64,000 bases of DNA from Prorocentrum cordatum. Its lineage: Eukaryota > Sar > Dinophyceae > Prorocentrales > Prorocentraceae. The notes beneath the pieces are model-generated. The model ran no database searches. It was not told where the DNA came from and was given only the letters and a program-made list of their open reading frames with translations. Below, piece after piece: positions 30,740-38,690 of this stretch. Location of the stretch: NCBI GenBank assembly GCA_963575745.1, contig CAUYUJ010012803.1, positions 234,501 through 298,500 of the forward strand. The letters are read 5' to 3'. The position numbers and the translations under genes are program-made. The first letter of the stretch is position 1; each line of letters starts with the position of its first letter.

Positions 30740-31270
30740 GGTGGCCGCGGCCGCAAAAGTCTCTGAGGACGGTCTAAGAAAGTCCCGAGACCCCGAAAGA
30801 TCGCCCGAACACGCCCAAGATGGCCCCAAGACGGCCCAAGAGCCTTCCAAGACGTCTGAAGAGGCCTCCAAGAGGCCTCCCACGAGGGCCCCCAGAGGCA
30901 AAAATCGTTGATTTCCATTGGTTGGTTTTCAATGTTTTTGGGGTTGTCGCTGTTTTCTGCTTTCCGACGCTCCAAGACGTCCCAAGAGGCCCCCAAGACC
31001 GCTCGAAGACGGCCCAGGAGGCCCCCAGACAGTCCCAAGACGGCCCAAGAGGGCCCCAAGGCGGCCCAAGAGCCGCCCAAGACGGCCCAAGAGGCCCCCA
31101 AGACGGCCCCAAGAGGACGCAAAAGAGGGACGAAAAGCGAAACAATCTAGCCTTCCAGCCCACGAGGCCCCCGGGAGGCCCCAAGAGCTCCCAAGAGGGC
31201 CCCCCAAAGCCCCCAAGAAGCCTCCACGACGCCCTGACAGGCTCCTAAGATGGCTCAAAAACGCCCCAAG
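30740..31270. repeat. J-type AAGACGGCCC minisatellite
   Basis: Degenerate ~11-14-bp CCAAGACGGCCC / CCAAGAGGCCCC units. They are interrupted at about 30900-30970 by the AAAATCGTTGATTTCCATTG segment also found in repeat J. It is probably a decayed J copy without its TCC tract. Confidence 0.8.
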
Positions 31271-31419
31271 AGAGCGTCCTTGCGCCGATAGGCTCGCCTC
31301 CACCGCTCGCACCACATCGTCCAGGCCACATCCGTGACGCCAGTCTGGCCTGTCGGAACAGACTTACGCTTCGCACACACCCCCACCAACCCTATCACAC
31401 GCGACGCTCAAGCGAGTTC

Positions 31420-31665
31420 AGGTGTGTGTTTCTGTGCGAGTGTCTGTGTGTGGTGCGTGTCTGCGAATGTCTGTGCGTGCTAGTGTCTGGCGTGCGCCTA
31501 GTGTGTCTCTGTATGTGTGTCTGCCGTATGTGCATTTGGTCGTGTGCGTGCGTGAGGCGTCCGCGTAATATGTGTATCCGCTCGGCGTGCGCGCGCGCGT
31601 GCGTTTCCTAACTGGTATGTGTGTGTGTGGGTGGTGGTGTGTGTGTGCATGTCTGCGGCGCGGAT
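31420..31665. repeat. GT-rich low-complexity tract
   Basis: Irregular GTGTGTCTG / GTGCGTG repeats. The Cys/Val-rich plus frame and His/Thr-rich minus frame are artefacts. Confidence 0.85.
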
Positions 31666-31921
31666 TAGGTGGTGTGACTGTGTGTGTGTGCGTTTGAGTG
31701 TGCGCCCATAATGTCTGCGTCTGGAGAATAACAGCGAACGACCCGGATCGGCGGCACTGGCCGAAGGCCACTACAATACGTAAAACAAATGCCCCCCGCG
31801 GGGAGGGAATCGACACCTCTGGTCAGCAGCCCGCCCCAGGGGGAGGGCAGATGGGGGCGGGCCTGATCCGAAAGCCGACCAGGCCTCCAGCCTTCCAAGA
31901 AATGTTCTTCGAAGAAGAACC

Positions 31922-32010
31922 GCATAAACATACAAATTTGGCGTTCCGCGCGATTTCTTGGATCTGCGCTGGACCCCCCCCCCCCCCCTGGCGCGCGGAG
32001 CGCGCCATGG
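31922..32010. mobile_element. Element A, copy 3 (left half only)
   Basis: The left arm (CATAAACATACAAATTTGGC, GTTCCGCGCGATTTCTTGG) and the GCGCGCGGAGCGCGCC centre are present. The right arm is replaced by the GC-rich triplicated sequence. Confidence 0.8.
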
Positions 32011-32019
32011 GCGTCGCCC

Positions 32020-32585
32020 GAGGTGCCGGTGGGCCGCCCGGCCGAGGCGCGGGCCGCCGTGGCAGGACGTGCGGCGGCGGCTGGCGGAGGGCCGCCTCCG
32101 CCTCCGCCTCCGCCTCCGCCTCCTCCTCCTCCTCCTCCTCCTCCTCCTCCTCCTCCTCCTCCTCCGCCTCCCGACCGAGGGCCGCCGCCCGACCGCGCGC
32201 CGCCTCGGGCCGCGTGGCCGTGGGCCGCCTCGCCCGGCCGAGGCGCGGGCCGCCGCGGCAGGACGTGCGGCGGCGGCTGGCGGAGGGCCGCCTCCGGCCG
32301 AGGGCCGCCGCCCGACCGCGCGCCGCCTCTCGCCATCGCTCGGACGTCCCTTGCCCGTGCTTTTTGTTGCGGTTTCGTGCGTGGTTTTCTCGCCGAGTGA
32401 TCAAGGATGCTCCTCGATGGTCCTCGCCGAAGGAAACATGCACACGTCCGAGCGATGCCAGGGCCTCTGGCCGAGGGCCTCGGGCCGAGGGCCGCGCGGC
32501 CGTGGGCCCTTCTCGCCCGGCCGAGGCGCGGGCCGCCGTCGTAGGACGTGAGGAGGCGGCTGGCGGAGGGCAGGAAGGCCTTCTG
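32020..32585. repeat. GC-rich module in three direct copies
   Basis: GGCCGAGGCGCGGGCCGCCG, followed within 10 bases by GGACGTG and then GCGGCTGGCGGAGGGC, occurs at about 32040, 32237 and 32520. A CCGCC/TCC tract lies after the first copy and element B lies between the second and third. Open frames on both strands follow the repeat. Confidence 0.85.
32332..32459. mobile_element. Element B, copy 3
   Basis: Ends GCCATCGCTCGGACGTCC and ACACGTCCGAGCGATGCC. GCCTCT occurs close outside both ends, a possible target duplication. Confidence 0.88.
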
Positions 32586-32659
32586 CGCGAGCAGGTCCAT
32601 CCACCTCCGCTGCCGCGCGGGGCAGGGCAGGGCAACACCGCCAGCCCGCAGCAGCAGAT

Positions 32660-32815
32660 AGCTGCGCGGTGAGGATGCCGGGGCCTTGGAGGCCCATGGG
32701 CACGTTGTCTCGAGCGAGGCCGGTCGGCGAAAGCCGCTAGGGATGGGCCGAAGGGGCAAGGATGCAAGGGCAGACGTGGTAGGCTTGCCCATCCTTGCTA
32801 CGCGGGTTGACTGTA
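32660..32815. repeat. Relative of segment E
   Basis: It shares GATGGGCCGAAGGGGCAAGG, TGAGGATGC, GGCCTTGGAGGCC and a GCGGGTTGACTGTAC end with the copies at 42.15-42.30 and 48.81-48.97 kb. Confidence 0.7.
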
Positions 32816-33087
32816 CGAGCGGTCCGGCTGGAGCGCCTCGGGCACAAGGGCAGCGCCGGGGGGGCCGGTGCGGCTGCCGCTGCGGCGCGCAGGAGGAGGA
32901 GGAGGAGGAGAAGGGTCCCGTGGGAGGGAGGCGGGCCTGGGGGGGAGGGGGGGGCACGCCAGGGGAGACCAGCTCAGGGGGGGAAGCATGCTGCTGGAAC
33001 CGGCGATGCGTCGCCGATGGATCAGCGACAAGTTCCCACTCCAACATCCGCACGGTCCCCGGCCGGGTGGGCTACAGTGGAGGCCAG

Positions 33088-33256
33088 TCCACAAGAAGCC
33101 TTCCACAAGAAACCCAACCCTGAGGCCCACAGACGTCTATCGATTCTTGGTGTGGGCACGTCACGCTTTCCACAAGGACACCATCGAAACCCGAGAAACC
33201 CAGGGCACCCTGGAGGCGAGCAGGGTGTGTCTTGGCATGGGTCTCCACTGCATCAG
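33088..33256. repeat. Dispersed repeat S, copy 1
   Basis: It contains CCACAAGAAACCCAACCCTGAGG, CAGGGCACCCTGGAGGC and TCTTGGCATGGGTCTCCACTG. It is shared with 51373-51545 and partly with 48336-48440. Confidence 0.8.
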
Positions 33257-33382
33257 GTCCACATCGGCGATGAAAGGGCGACGGGAGGTCGACACGCTCC
33301 TCCATGGCACGTCCCCCTCGAACCTTTGCCCCCCGAGGCCCCTGGAGGAAGCGGTTCCTGGATCGGGGCTCGAGCATCGAAG

Positions 33383-33656
33383 CCTCTCGGAGGGCCTGCG
33401 TTGTGCTCCTGGACGTCTCCAAGGCCCGGCTCCTCGTCGCCCTGGCTGGATCCCCGCCTCGAACGTCTGGTCGGAACGCACGCCTGGAGAGCTGTGGGCC
33501 GAAGACTTCTTGGGGCCGCCAGAAATAGGAAGAGCGTCCCGAAGAGAAGGGGCTCCGATCTGCTTCCGGCGCGTTTCGCCCCCGCGAGGCCGTCCACGGG
33601 CCCCCGGGACCGTCCCGACTCGGGATGAGCAGTTGGTATCCTGGGTGCTGCTGTAG
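33383..33656 (+). CDS. Exon-like frame, unknown function
   Basis: A plus-strand frame ending TAG at 33656 contains WIPASNVWSERTPGELWAED, FLGPPEIGRASRREG and a TRDEQLVSWVLL C-terminus. Composition is mixed and not repeat-derived. It overlaps a second open plus frame and a minus frame, so strand and frame are uncertain. No family is recognised. Confidence 0.27.
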
Positions 33657-33856
33657 AGCCGCTCGGCCAGAGCGTCAACCCATGGACTCCGCCGAGACGG
33701 AACCGGCCACGGCGTGAAACAGCAAGAGCCCAGATGTCTGCCATGAGTTTGGCGGCGAGCGGGAGGGGGAAATGAGAAGGAGGAGGCCTTCTCAGAGGGC
33801 TCGGAGATGCCCCGGCCCTCCGAGAAGTCTTCTGAGCCTTCCCCGACGACTCGGGA

Positions 33857-34036
33857 GCGGCCGAGAGGGGGGTGTCCAAGAGGGGGGGGTGCAAATCATG
33901 ACTGGCGGCACGTGCGCGGCCCAGCGGGGGGCCCAGGGACGTAATGAAATAGGAAGAGGCGCCACAAGATCTGGGGAAACATCATGGACCCCGCCACGAG
34001 ATCCACACACACCCAGTCATCACCCCGCCCCCGATC
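33857..34036. repeat. Dispersed repeat U, copy 1
   Basis: About 180 bp matching 37121-37311, from GAGCGGCC and GGGGGGTGTCCAAGAG through CAAATCATGACxGGCGGCA and GATCTGGGGAAACATCATGG to CAGTCATCACCCC. Confidence 0.85.
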
Positions 34037-34350
34037 TGAGGAGGCCTCCTCCTCCTCGCCCCCCCCCCCCCCCCCCCCCCTCGCTCGCCGCCGGCAGCTG
34101 CCTGCCGCGAGGCGCGAGGGCGCCCCGTGCCGCTGGCGGTGCGGCGGCGTTTCCTCGTGCCGCGCGCGCGGAGAAGGGCGCCGAGGCGGCCGCTCCCCGG
34201 GGGCAGCGAGAGCCCCCCCCCACCCCCCGCCCGGGGGGCCCGGGGGCCCGCTGCCTTCGGGAGGCCCGAGGCCTGCGGACCCTCGCGAGAGGGAGCGGAA
34301 ACGAAGGGGCCCTGGGAGGCACAAACGAATATATACTAGAGGAAAAAGAG

Positions 34351-34489
34351 CTATGCACATACACCGATTCTGGCCAGGCCCATCCTGAGCCCAGGGTCGG
34401 TGCATACGCCCTCCTGCCTTGGCCAGGAAGGCATATGCACCGATCCTGGGTCAAGGATGGGCCTTGCCAGGATCGGTGCATGTGCATAG
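34351..34489. repeat. Long hairpin, ~60-bp arms
   Basis: The left arm begins CTATGCACATACACCGATTC and the right arm ends GAATCGGTG-like GGATCGGTGCATGTGCATAG. The arms are about 87 per cent complementary around a CTTGGCCAGGAAGGC loop. The sequence GxATCGGTGCAT occurs four times within it. Confidence 0.85.
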
Positions 34490-34520
34490 TTCTCTTCGCC
34501 CGATAGACACAAATCCCGCA

Positions 34521-34780
34521 ACCCTCGTCAAAATTAACCTCAAAAATGTCTGACGTGGTTGAACTGCTTGTCGGAAGATCTGGGGCCGAGCATCCAGGAG
34601 TGCGGGGTACTTGCATGCGCCGCCCCTCCAATGTCGATCGACGTCAACCTTTCGAGTCAACTTCGGTCAGACTTTCTTTGCCCTCGCCCCGACATTGAAG
34701 GGGCGGCGTGTCGACATTGAGGGGCGCGCCGAAATCGAAATGACGTGCCAGCCACTGTTGAGGTTAATTTTGACGAGGGT
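34521..34780. mobile_element. 260-bp element with perfect 23-bp inverted ends
   Basis: The ends begin ACCCTCGTCAAAATTAACCT (34521) and finish AGGTTAATTTTGACGAGGGT (34780), an exact inverted pair. The interior has two CGACATTGAxGGGGCG blocks. It has no coding capacity. Confidence 0.9.
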
Positions 34781-34914
34781 AGCAGGACGCCCACTAATAA
34801 TTAATCCGTATCTTTTGGGTATTCATCTTCCCCCCACCTCCCATATCTCCCCACATGTTCATGGGGGGGGTTCGACGATCAACTGTGTCTGTCTGCTTTC
34901 TCCCCTCCGGGCAG

Positions 34915-35200
34915 AAGGCGGGGCGGGGGTGGCCCGAGAGGCGCTTTCTGTGCGCGGAACTGGGCGCGGCCCTGAAGGCTGCCCCCTCCTTCCTCTGGTC
35001 CCTGCGCAGCCTTGGAGGGGGAAGAAGGGAGCGGACACCTCCGAGCAGGGATCTCGGCGGGGACAGCGGGCAACCACAGTGCGATCGGCAAGAGGTGGAC
35101 CGCAAAAGAAGCATACATAGATAGATGTCCTGCCGACGTGACCGACACTATGGTACGGCACTGCCTACTCCTCCCCCTCCTTCTCATCCTCCTAGTCTGA
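34915..35200 (+). CDS. Candidate coding region with hydrophobic C-terminus
   Basis: CTTTCTCCCCTCCGGGCAG looks like a 3' splice site at the right edge of element D. After it, one plus frame encodes ERRFLCAELGAALKAAPSFL with strongly G/C third positions. From about 35050 a different plus frame takes over (NHSAIGKRWTAKEAYIDRC). It ends in a Leu-rich hydrophobic tail (CLLLPLLLILLV) with TGA at 35200. The frame change requires an intron or an indel near 35020-35050. The tail could be a C-terminal membrane anchor. No family is recognised. Confidence 0.35.
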
Positions 35201-35337
35201 AGACAAGAAAGCAACCACGCACGTGAGTAAATCGCCCGTGCCGCCAGGCGCGCTGCCAAAGGGGTCCGACGAGCATCCAAGAGGCCCGCAGGGGCCCCTG
35301 AACTTGTGTTTACAACAAGGGATGGAGAACACATGCG

Positions 35338-35382
35338 GTACTTCAAGCCTCATATATATGTATATATATATATATATATTTA
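35338..35382. repeat. (TA)n microsatellite
   Basis: A TATATA run of about 40 bp, one of the few AT-only tracts in the window. Confidence 0.9.
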
Positions 35383-35794
35383 CACCTCGCTATCCCCCTC
35401 CAGTGGAATAGCTTGCTAAAAATATTAGCGTGGTACTCTTGTATGTTCGAGCCCGAACTGGAACGCGCAAGTCGACGCCGTGGTTACCTTGACCCCCCAA
35501 ATACCAGCGGGGCTGTCAATTATCTTAACCCCCTTTTCTGCTAACGCTCCTACACAACCTGTTCGTTGACGTGGATCTGGACCTTCACGCATGGTGGAGG
35601 AAGCGGGGGGGGGGAGCGACAAACCAGGGGCACGAAAAATGATATATCCACCGACCCCCGTCTGCCGGGGGTGAACAAGCGTGTGAGAAATTTGGCTGTC
35701 CCCCTCCCGCTTTCTCCATCCCCCAGGGTCCCAAATCGCGTTTGAAGGGGGGCGGTTCGAAAACGGCGAAACTCGTGGAGCTTCCTCCCCAGAA

Positions 35795-36062
35795 AAAATC
35801 GAACCAGGATCGAAAGTCAGTTCGGAACAATAGAAGTCAGTTCAAAACAGTAGAAAAGTCAGCGTTTCGTGGGAGACTTCCTCGGACAACAGGTTCGAAC
35901 CCTGTTCGAAACTATATGAAAGTGAGCGTTTCGTGCGGGACTTCCTCGAAGGGCAAGTTCGAACCAGGTTCCAAGCCGGTCCGAGCCACTAGAGACGTGA
36001 ACGCTTCTCGCGAGATTTCCTCGGGAATCGGGTTCGGATCAGGTTCGAACTCGGTGCCCTGT
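35795..36062. repeat. ~70-bp tandem repeat with T-arm-like GGTTCGAACC motif
   Basis: About four degenerate units contain GCGTTTCGTGxGxGACTTCC, TCGGxxAxCxGGTTCGAAC and a GTTCGAA echo. Two units carry ACAGG-TTCGAAC-CCTGT-like stems. No anticodon arm or acceptor pairing is present, so these are not tRNA genes. Confidence 0.75.
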
Positions 36063-36199
36063 TGTGTTCAAACAAATGATGAGTGTATGTTGCTGCTCCC
36101 GTTGGAATTACAATGTAGCAGTCACACAGGATTGTCTTGTGTTCGTCTGCATCTTGCGGCATGCAATTGCATCGTGGCCAAGCGGGCCGCAGTGGCAAA

Positions 36200-36214
36200 C
36201 TTGAGCCAAATTTC
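36200..36214 (-). other. Short match to the dinoflagellate spliced-leader 3' end
   Basis: The minus strand reads GAAATTTGGCTCAAG. The last 11 bases equal the 3' end of the known dinoflagellate spliced leader (TTTTGGCTCAAG less its first T). Such relics mark genes re-inserted from trans-spliced mRNA. The match is too short to be sure, and the sequence downstream on the minus strand is not clearly coding. Confidence 0.25.
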
Positions 36215-36289
36215 AATCGCCGCCAAGTAAGCTTGTCCAAGCTGGGCTCCAACACGCTGGAGAGATATCCAAACCACCCCAGATAGCCT

Positions 36290-36780
36290 GAAGGCAGGCC
36301 AACACGTCCCCAGAACGCCCCAAGAGAGCTCCAAGAAGATCGCCGAGAGGGCCTCAAGAAACAACATTCGCCACATTCTTTTGGAACAACTCAAACTTTC
36401 TACATACCCGGTTTTGACATGACATACAACATAGACTTACAGTCTTGACACCGTCCTAGAAGGCTCAAGCGGGCCCCAGAGATCGCCCCTAGACGGCCAA
36501 CAGGGCCCCAAAGAGGCCTCCAAGAGGGCTCCACGACGGCCCCAAAGGGCCACAAGACTGCCCCAGGGGCTCCCAAGACTGCTCCGAAAAGGCAACACAG
36601 GGCCTCAGAGCGAGACCAACGGGGGAATACGAATTGACACGTCGAGCCTTTCCCCCCAAAGATGGCTCCAGTCGACCTCCAGAGGCCCCCGAGGCGGTCG
36701 CAAGAGGCATCCGCATGGCTCCCAAGTGGCCCCCAAGGGGGCCTCAAGAAGACCCGAGACGCCACCCTGATGCCTCCAAC
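36290..36780. repeat. J-type minisatellite remnant
   Basis: Degenerate CCCCAAGAGGGC / CCTCCAAGAGG units on both sides of a roughly 100-bp unrelated stretch (36365-36455). The frames are compositional. Confidence 0.7.
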
Positions 36781-36791
36781 AGTCCTTCACT

Positions 36792-36917
36792 GGCCATCGC
36801 TCGGACGTCCATTCCCTGTGTTTTTTGTCGGTGTCGTGCGTGATTTGTTCGCCAACTGATCAAGGATGCTCCTCGATGGTCCTCGCCGAAGGGAAAATGC
36901 ACACGTCCGAGCGATGG
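36792..36917. mobile_element. Element B, copy 4
   Basis: Ends GGCCATCGCTCGGACGTCCA and ACACGTCCGAGCGATGG. TTCAC occurs immediately outside both ends (36786-36790 and 36918-36922), a likely 5-bp target duplication. Confidence 0.9.
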
Positions 36918-37120
36918 TTCACGAGGCCCTGGCCACCCGAATGGCGCAAGCCGCTCGAATAACTGCCTGCTGGCACGGCGTGATGCTGCCCGCGTGGGCT
37001 TCCCACTTGACACAGCTGGCCCGTCGACCCGGGCGAGCTGCCACGCACTCATTCCGCCACCCCGGGGGTAGTGCAACGTGGCCAGCTCTGCACGAACTCT
37101 CCACGCCTGGCCGTAAATCG

Positions 37121-37311
37121 GGAGCGGCCAAGAGGGGGGTGTCCAAGAGGGGGGTGCAAATCATGACCGGCGGCATGTGCGCGGCCCAGCGGGGGGGCCA
37201 GGGACGAAATGAAATACGAGGAGGCGCCATAAAATCTGGGGAAATATCATGGCCCCCGCCATGTTATCCACCCCCACCTAGTCATCACCCCCCTCTTTTC
37301 CGCCCCCGAGT
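37121..37311. repeat. Dispersed repeat U, copy 2
   Basis: Matches 33857-34036 over its full length in the same orientation, with a few substitutions and small indels. Confidence 0.85.
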
Positions 37312-37359
37312 AAAATGATGGCGGTTCTTCCATTCCCGGGACGCCATGCGTGCTGTGCC

Positions 37360-37650
37360 TAGGCCGAGCTCAGAATTCGAGCCTCGGCCGCTCTTTCCGT
37401 GTCGCACTCCTGCCGCTGGCCCCCTGTCGGGGCAACGTACGAACCGATTCTGGGGGATGCGAATGGGGCATCGGAAACGGCGGAAACTAGCTTGAACCTT
37501 GGAGCGAACTCCCATTGCATACATCTTCCGAAAGCTGGACCGTCATTGGTGAGCCCCCCCTTGCGGCAGACCCTGAACAGCGCCAAGCATTGGCCGAAGA
37601 AGGCACAAGAGAGGCCTGAATTGACCACCGCTCAGAATATCGCACTATAG
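37360..37650 (+). CDS. Candidate hypothetical exon, ~96 codons
   Basis: A plus-strand frame open from just after a TAG at about 37357 to TAG at 37650. The product is non-repetitive and mixed: GATYEPILGDANGASETAET, NLGANSHCIHLPKAGPS, then a basic tail (KHWPKKAQERPEL). There is no ATG near the 5' end, so it would be an internal or terminal exon. No signal peptide or domain is evident. The minus frames over it are shorter and less balanced. Confidence 0.38.
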
Positions 37651-37899
37651 AATAATAAGTAACAAGGTATTGTGCGTCATTTTGTATGTGAGTGCATGGT
37701 GTGCTCCTCGGTCATCTTGCATGGGGACAAATGGTAATCCGCCAAACGTGCACTGAGACACGAATTGCAGCGTCTCCAAGCCATTCGAACCCTCAATCCT
37801 CACTGATAGAAAATCATTGGCCTGGACCCCGACTTGATACATGTCCTGGAATTTACCGTGTGGCTGGGCGTGTTTTCGCGTGACCTTCCTGGTGCTCAG

Positions 37900-38480
37900 A
37901 AGTGGCCCACCACCTAGAAGGCCCACGAGACAACCAAAACGCTCTCAGACAGCCCCAAAAAAGGGCCCTAGAGGGGGCACGCGCACCGACATTTCGAGCC
38001 CTCCGCCCCAAAATGGCCCTGGGGCCACCAGCGATACCCCCAGAAAAACCCACAAGTTCCAACAGGCACCCACGAATGCCAAATCAGGCCCAAGGAGGGC
38101 CCCCCCTTCGACAGGCTCCGAAGACGCTCCAACATTGCCCATAGGAGGCTTACGTGCCGAAGGCCACTCGAGAAAACGTCGTTCGAATCCCAATACGGAT
38201 GCGAACGCCAACGATGTTTCATCACTGGAGCTTATACGAAGGCTACTACTAGTCCTAGTTGGGGGAGCGATGCAATGTACCCCCCTCTCGTTGACAAGGG
38301 AGGGGGTGCTCGCCAAACCCGCCCCCCGCCCCCCTTTCACGGAGGGTTTTTTCGGATTCCCCCCCGTTCCCCCGTCGGACCTTCCCCCCCCCGTGGGAAA
38401 TGAACCTCGGACACCCCCCCGTCCCCCCTTTGCGTCAGCATGGGCGCGGGGGAGAATCTCCCCCCCCCCTCCCCCCTTTC
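37900..38480. other. Minisatellite remnant and C-rich run
   Basis: 37905-38130 has decayed CCCCCAAGxAGGG units. 38270-38480 is a C-run-rich segment (repeated CCCCCC with short spacers). Frames are open on both strands, but no gene is supported. Confidence 0.5.
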
Positions 38481-38514
38481 TGCGCCAAGAAAAGGAAGGT
38501 GGGTGGGTGGAGCA

Positions 38515-38690
38515 AGGGTGCCAGGGTTAGATTGTGGGGAAGTTTCGGGTGTTAGGGCAAGGGTGTTCGGGGGGGGCTGTGTCAGGGTTGGGTTGTAGGG
38601 CCAGATTGGTTGGGTTAAGGTGTCTGGGTTGGGTGTCGGATGAAAGGGTAAGAAAGATCAGGTTTGGGCGTTAGGGTTCGGGCGCCAGGC
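38515..38690. repeat. GGGTT-rich degenerate repeat
   Basis: Irregularly spaced GGGTTAGG, GGGTTGGG and GGTGTTAGGG words. Similar words recur at 39515-39590. They resemble degenerate telomere-like repeats but have no fixed period. Confidence 0.6.

Larger units (their letters stand above)
34306..34915. mobile_element. Element D, copy 4, split by two foldbacks
   Basis: The D left end (CTGGGAGGCACAAACGAATA) at about 34308 and the D right part (TTTTGGGTATTCATCTTCCC, then GGTTCGACGATCAACTGTGT) at about 34790-34900 are separated by about 440 bp. That gap holds a hairpin (34351-34489) and an inverted-repeat element (34521-34780). Confidence 0.65.

Noticed and set aside
35880-35920. tRNA gene suggested by GGTTCGAACC
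   Set aside because: Only a T-arm-like stem is present. There is no anticodon arm, D-arm or acceptor pairing at tRNA spacing.
38515-38690. Interstitial telomere repeat
   Set aside because: GGGTTAGG-like words lack the regular 7-bp TTTAGGG period expected for a dinoflagellate telomere.
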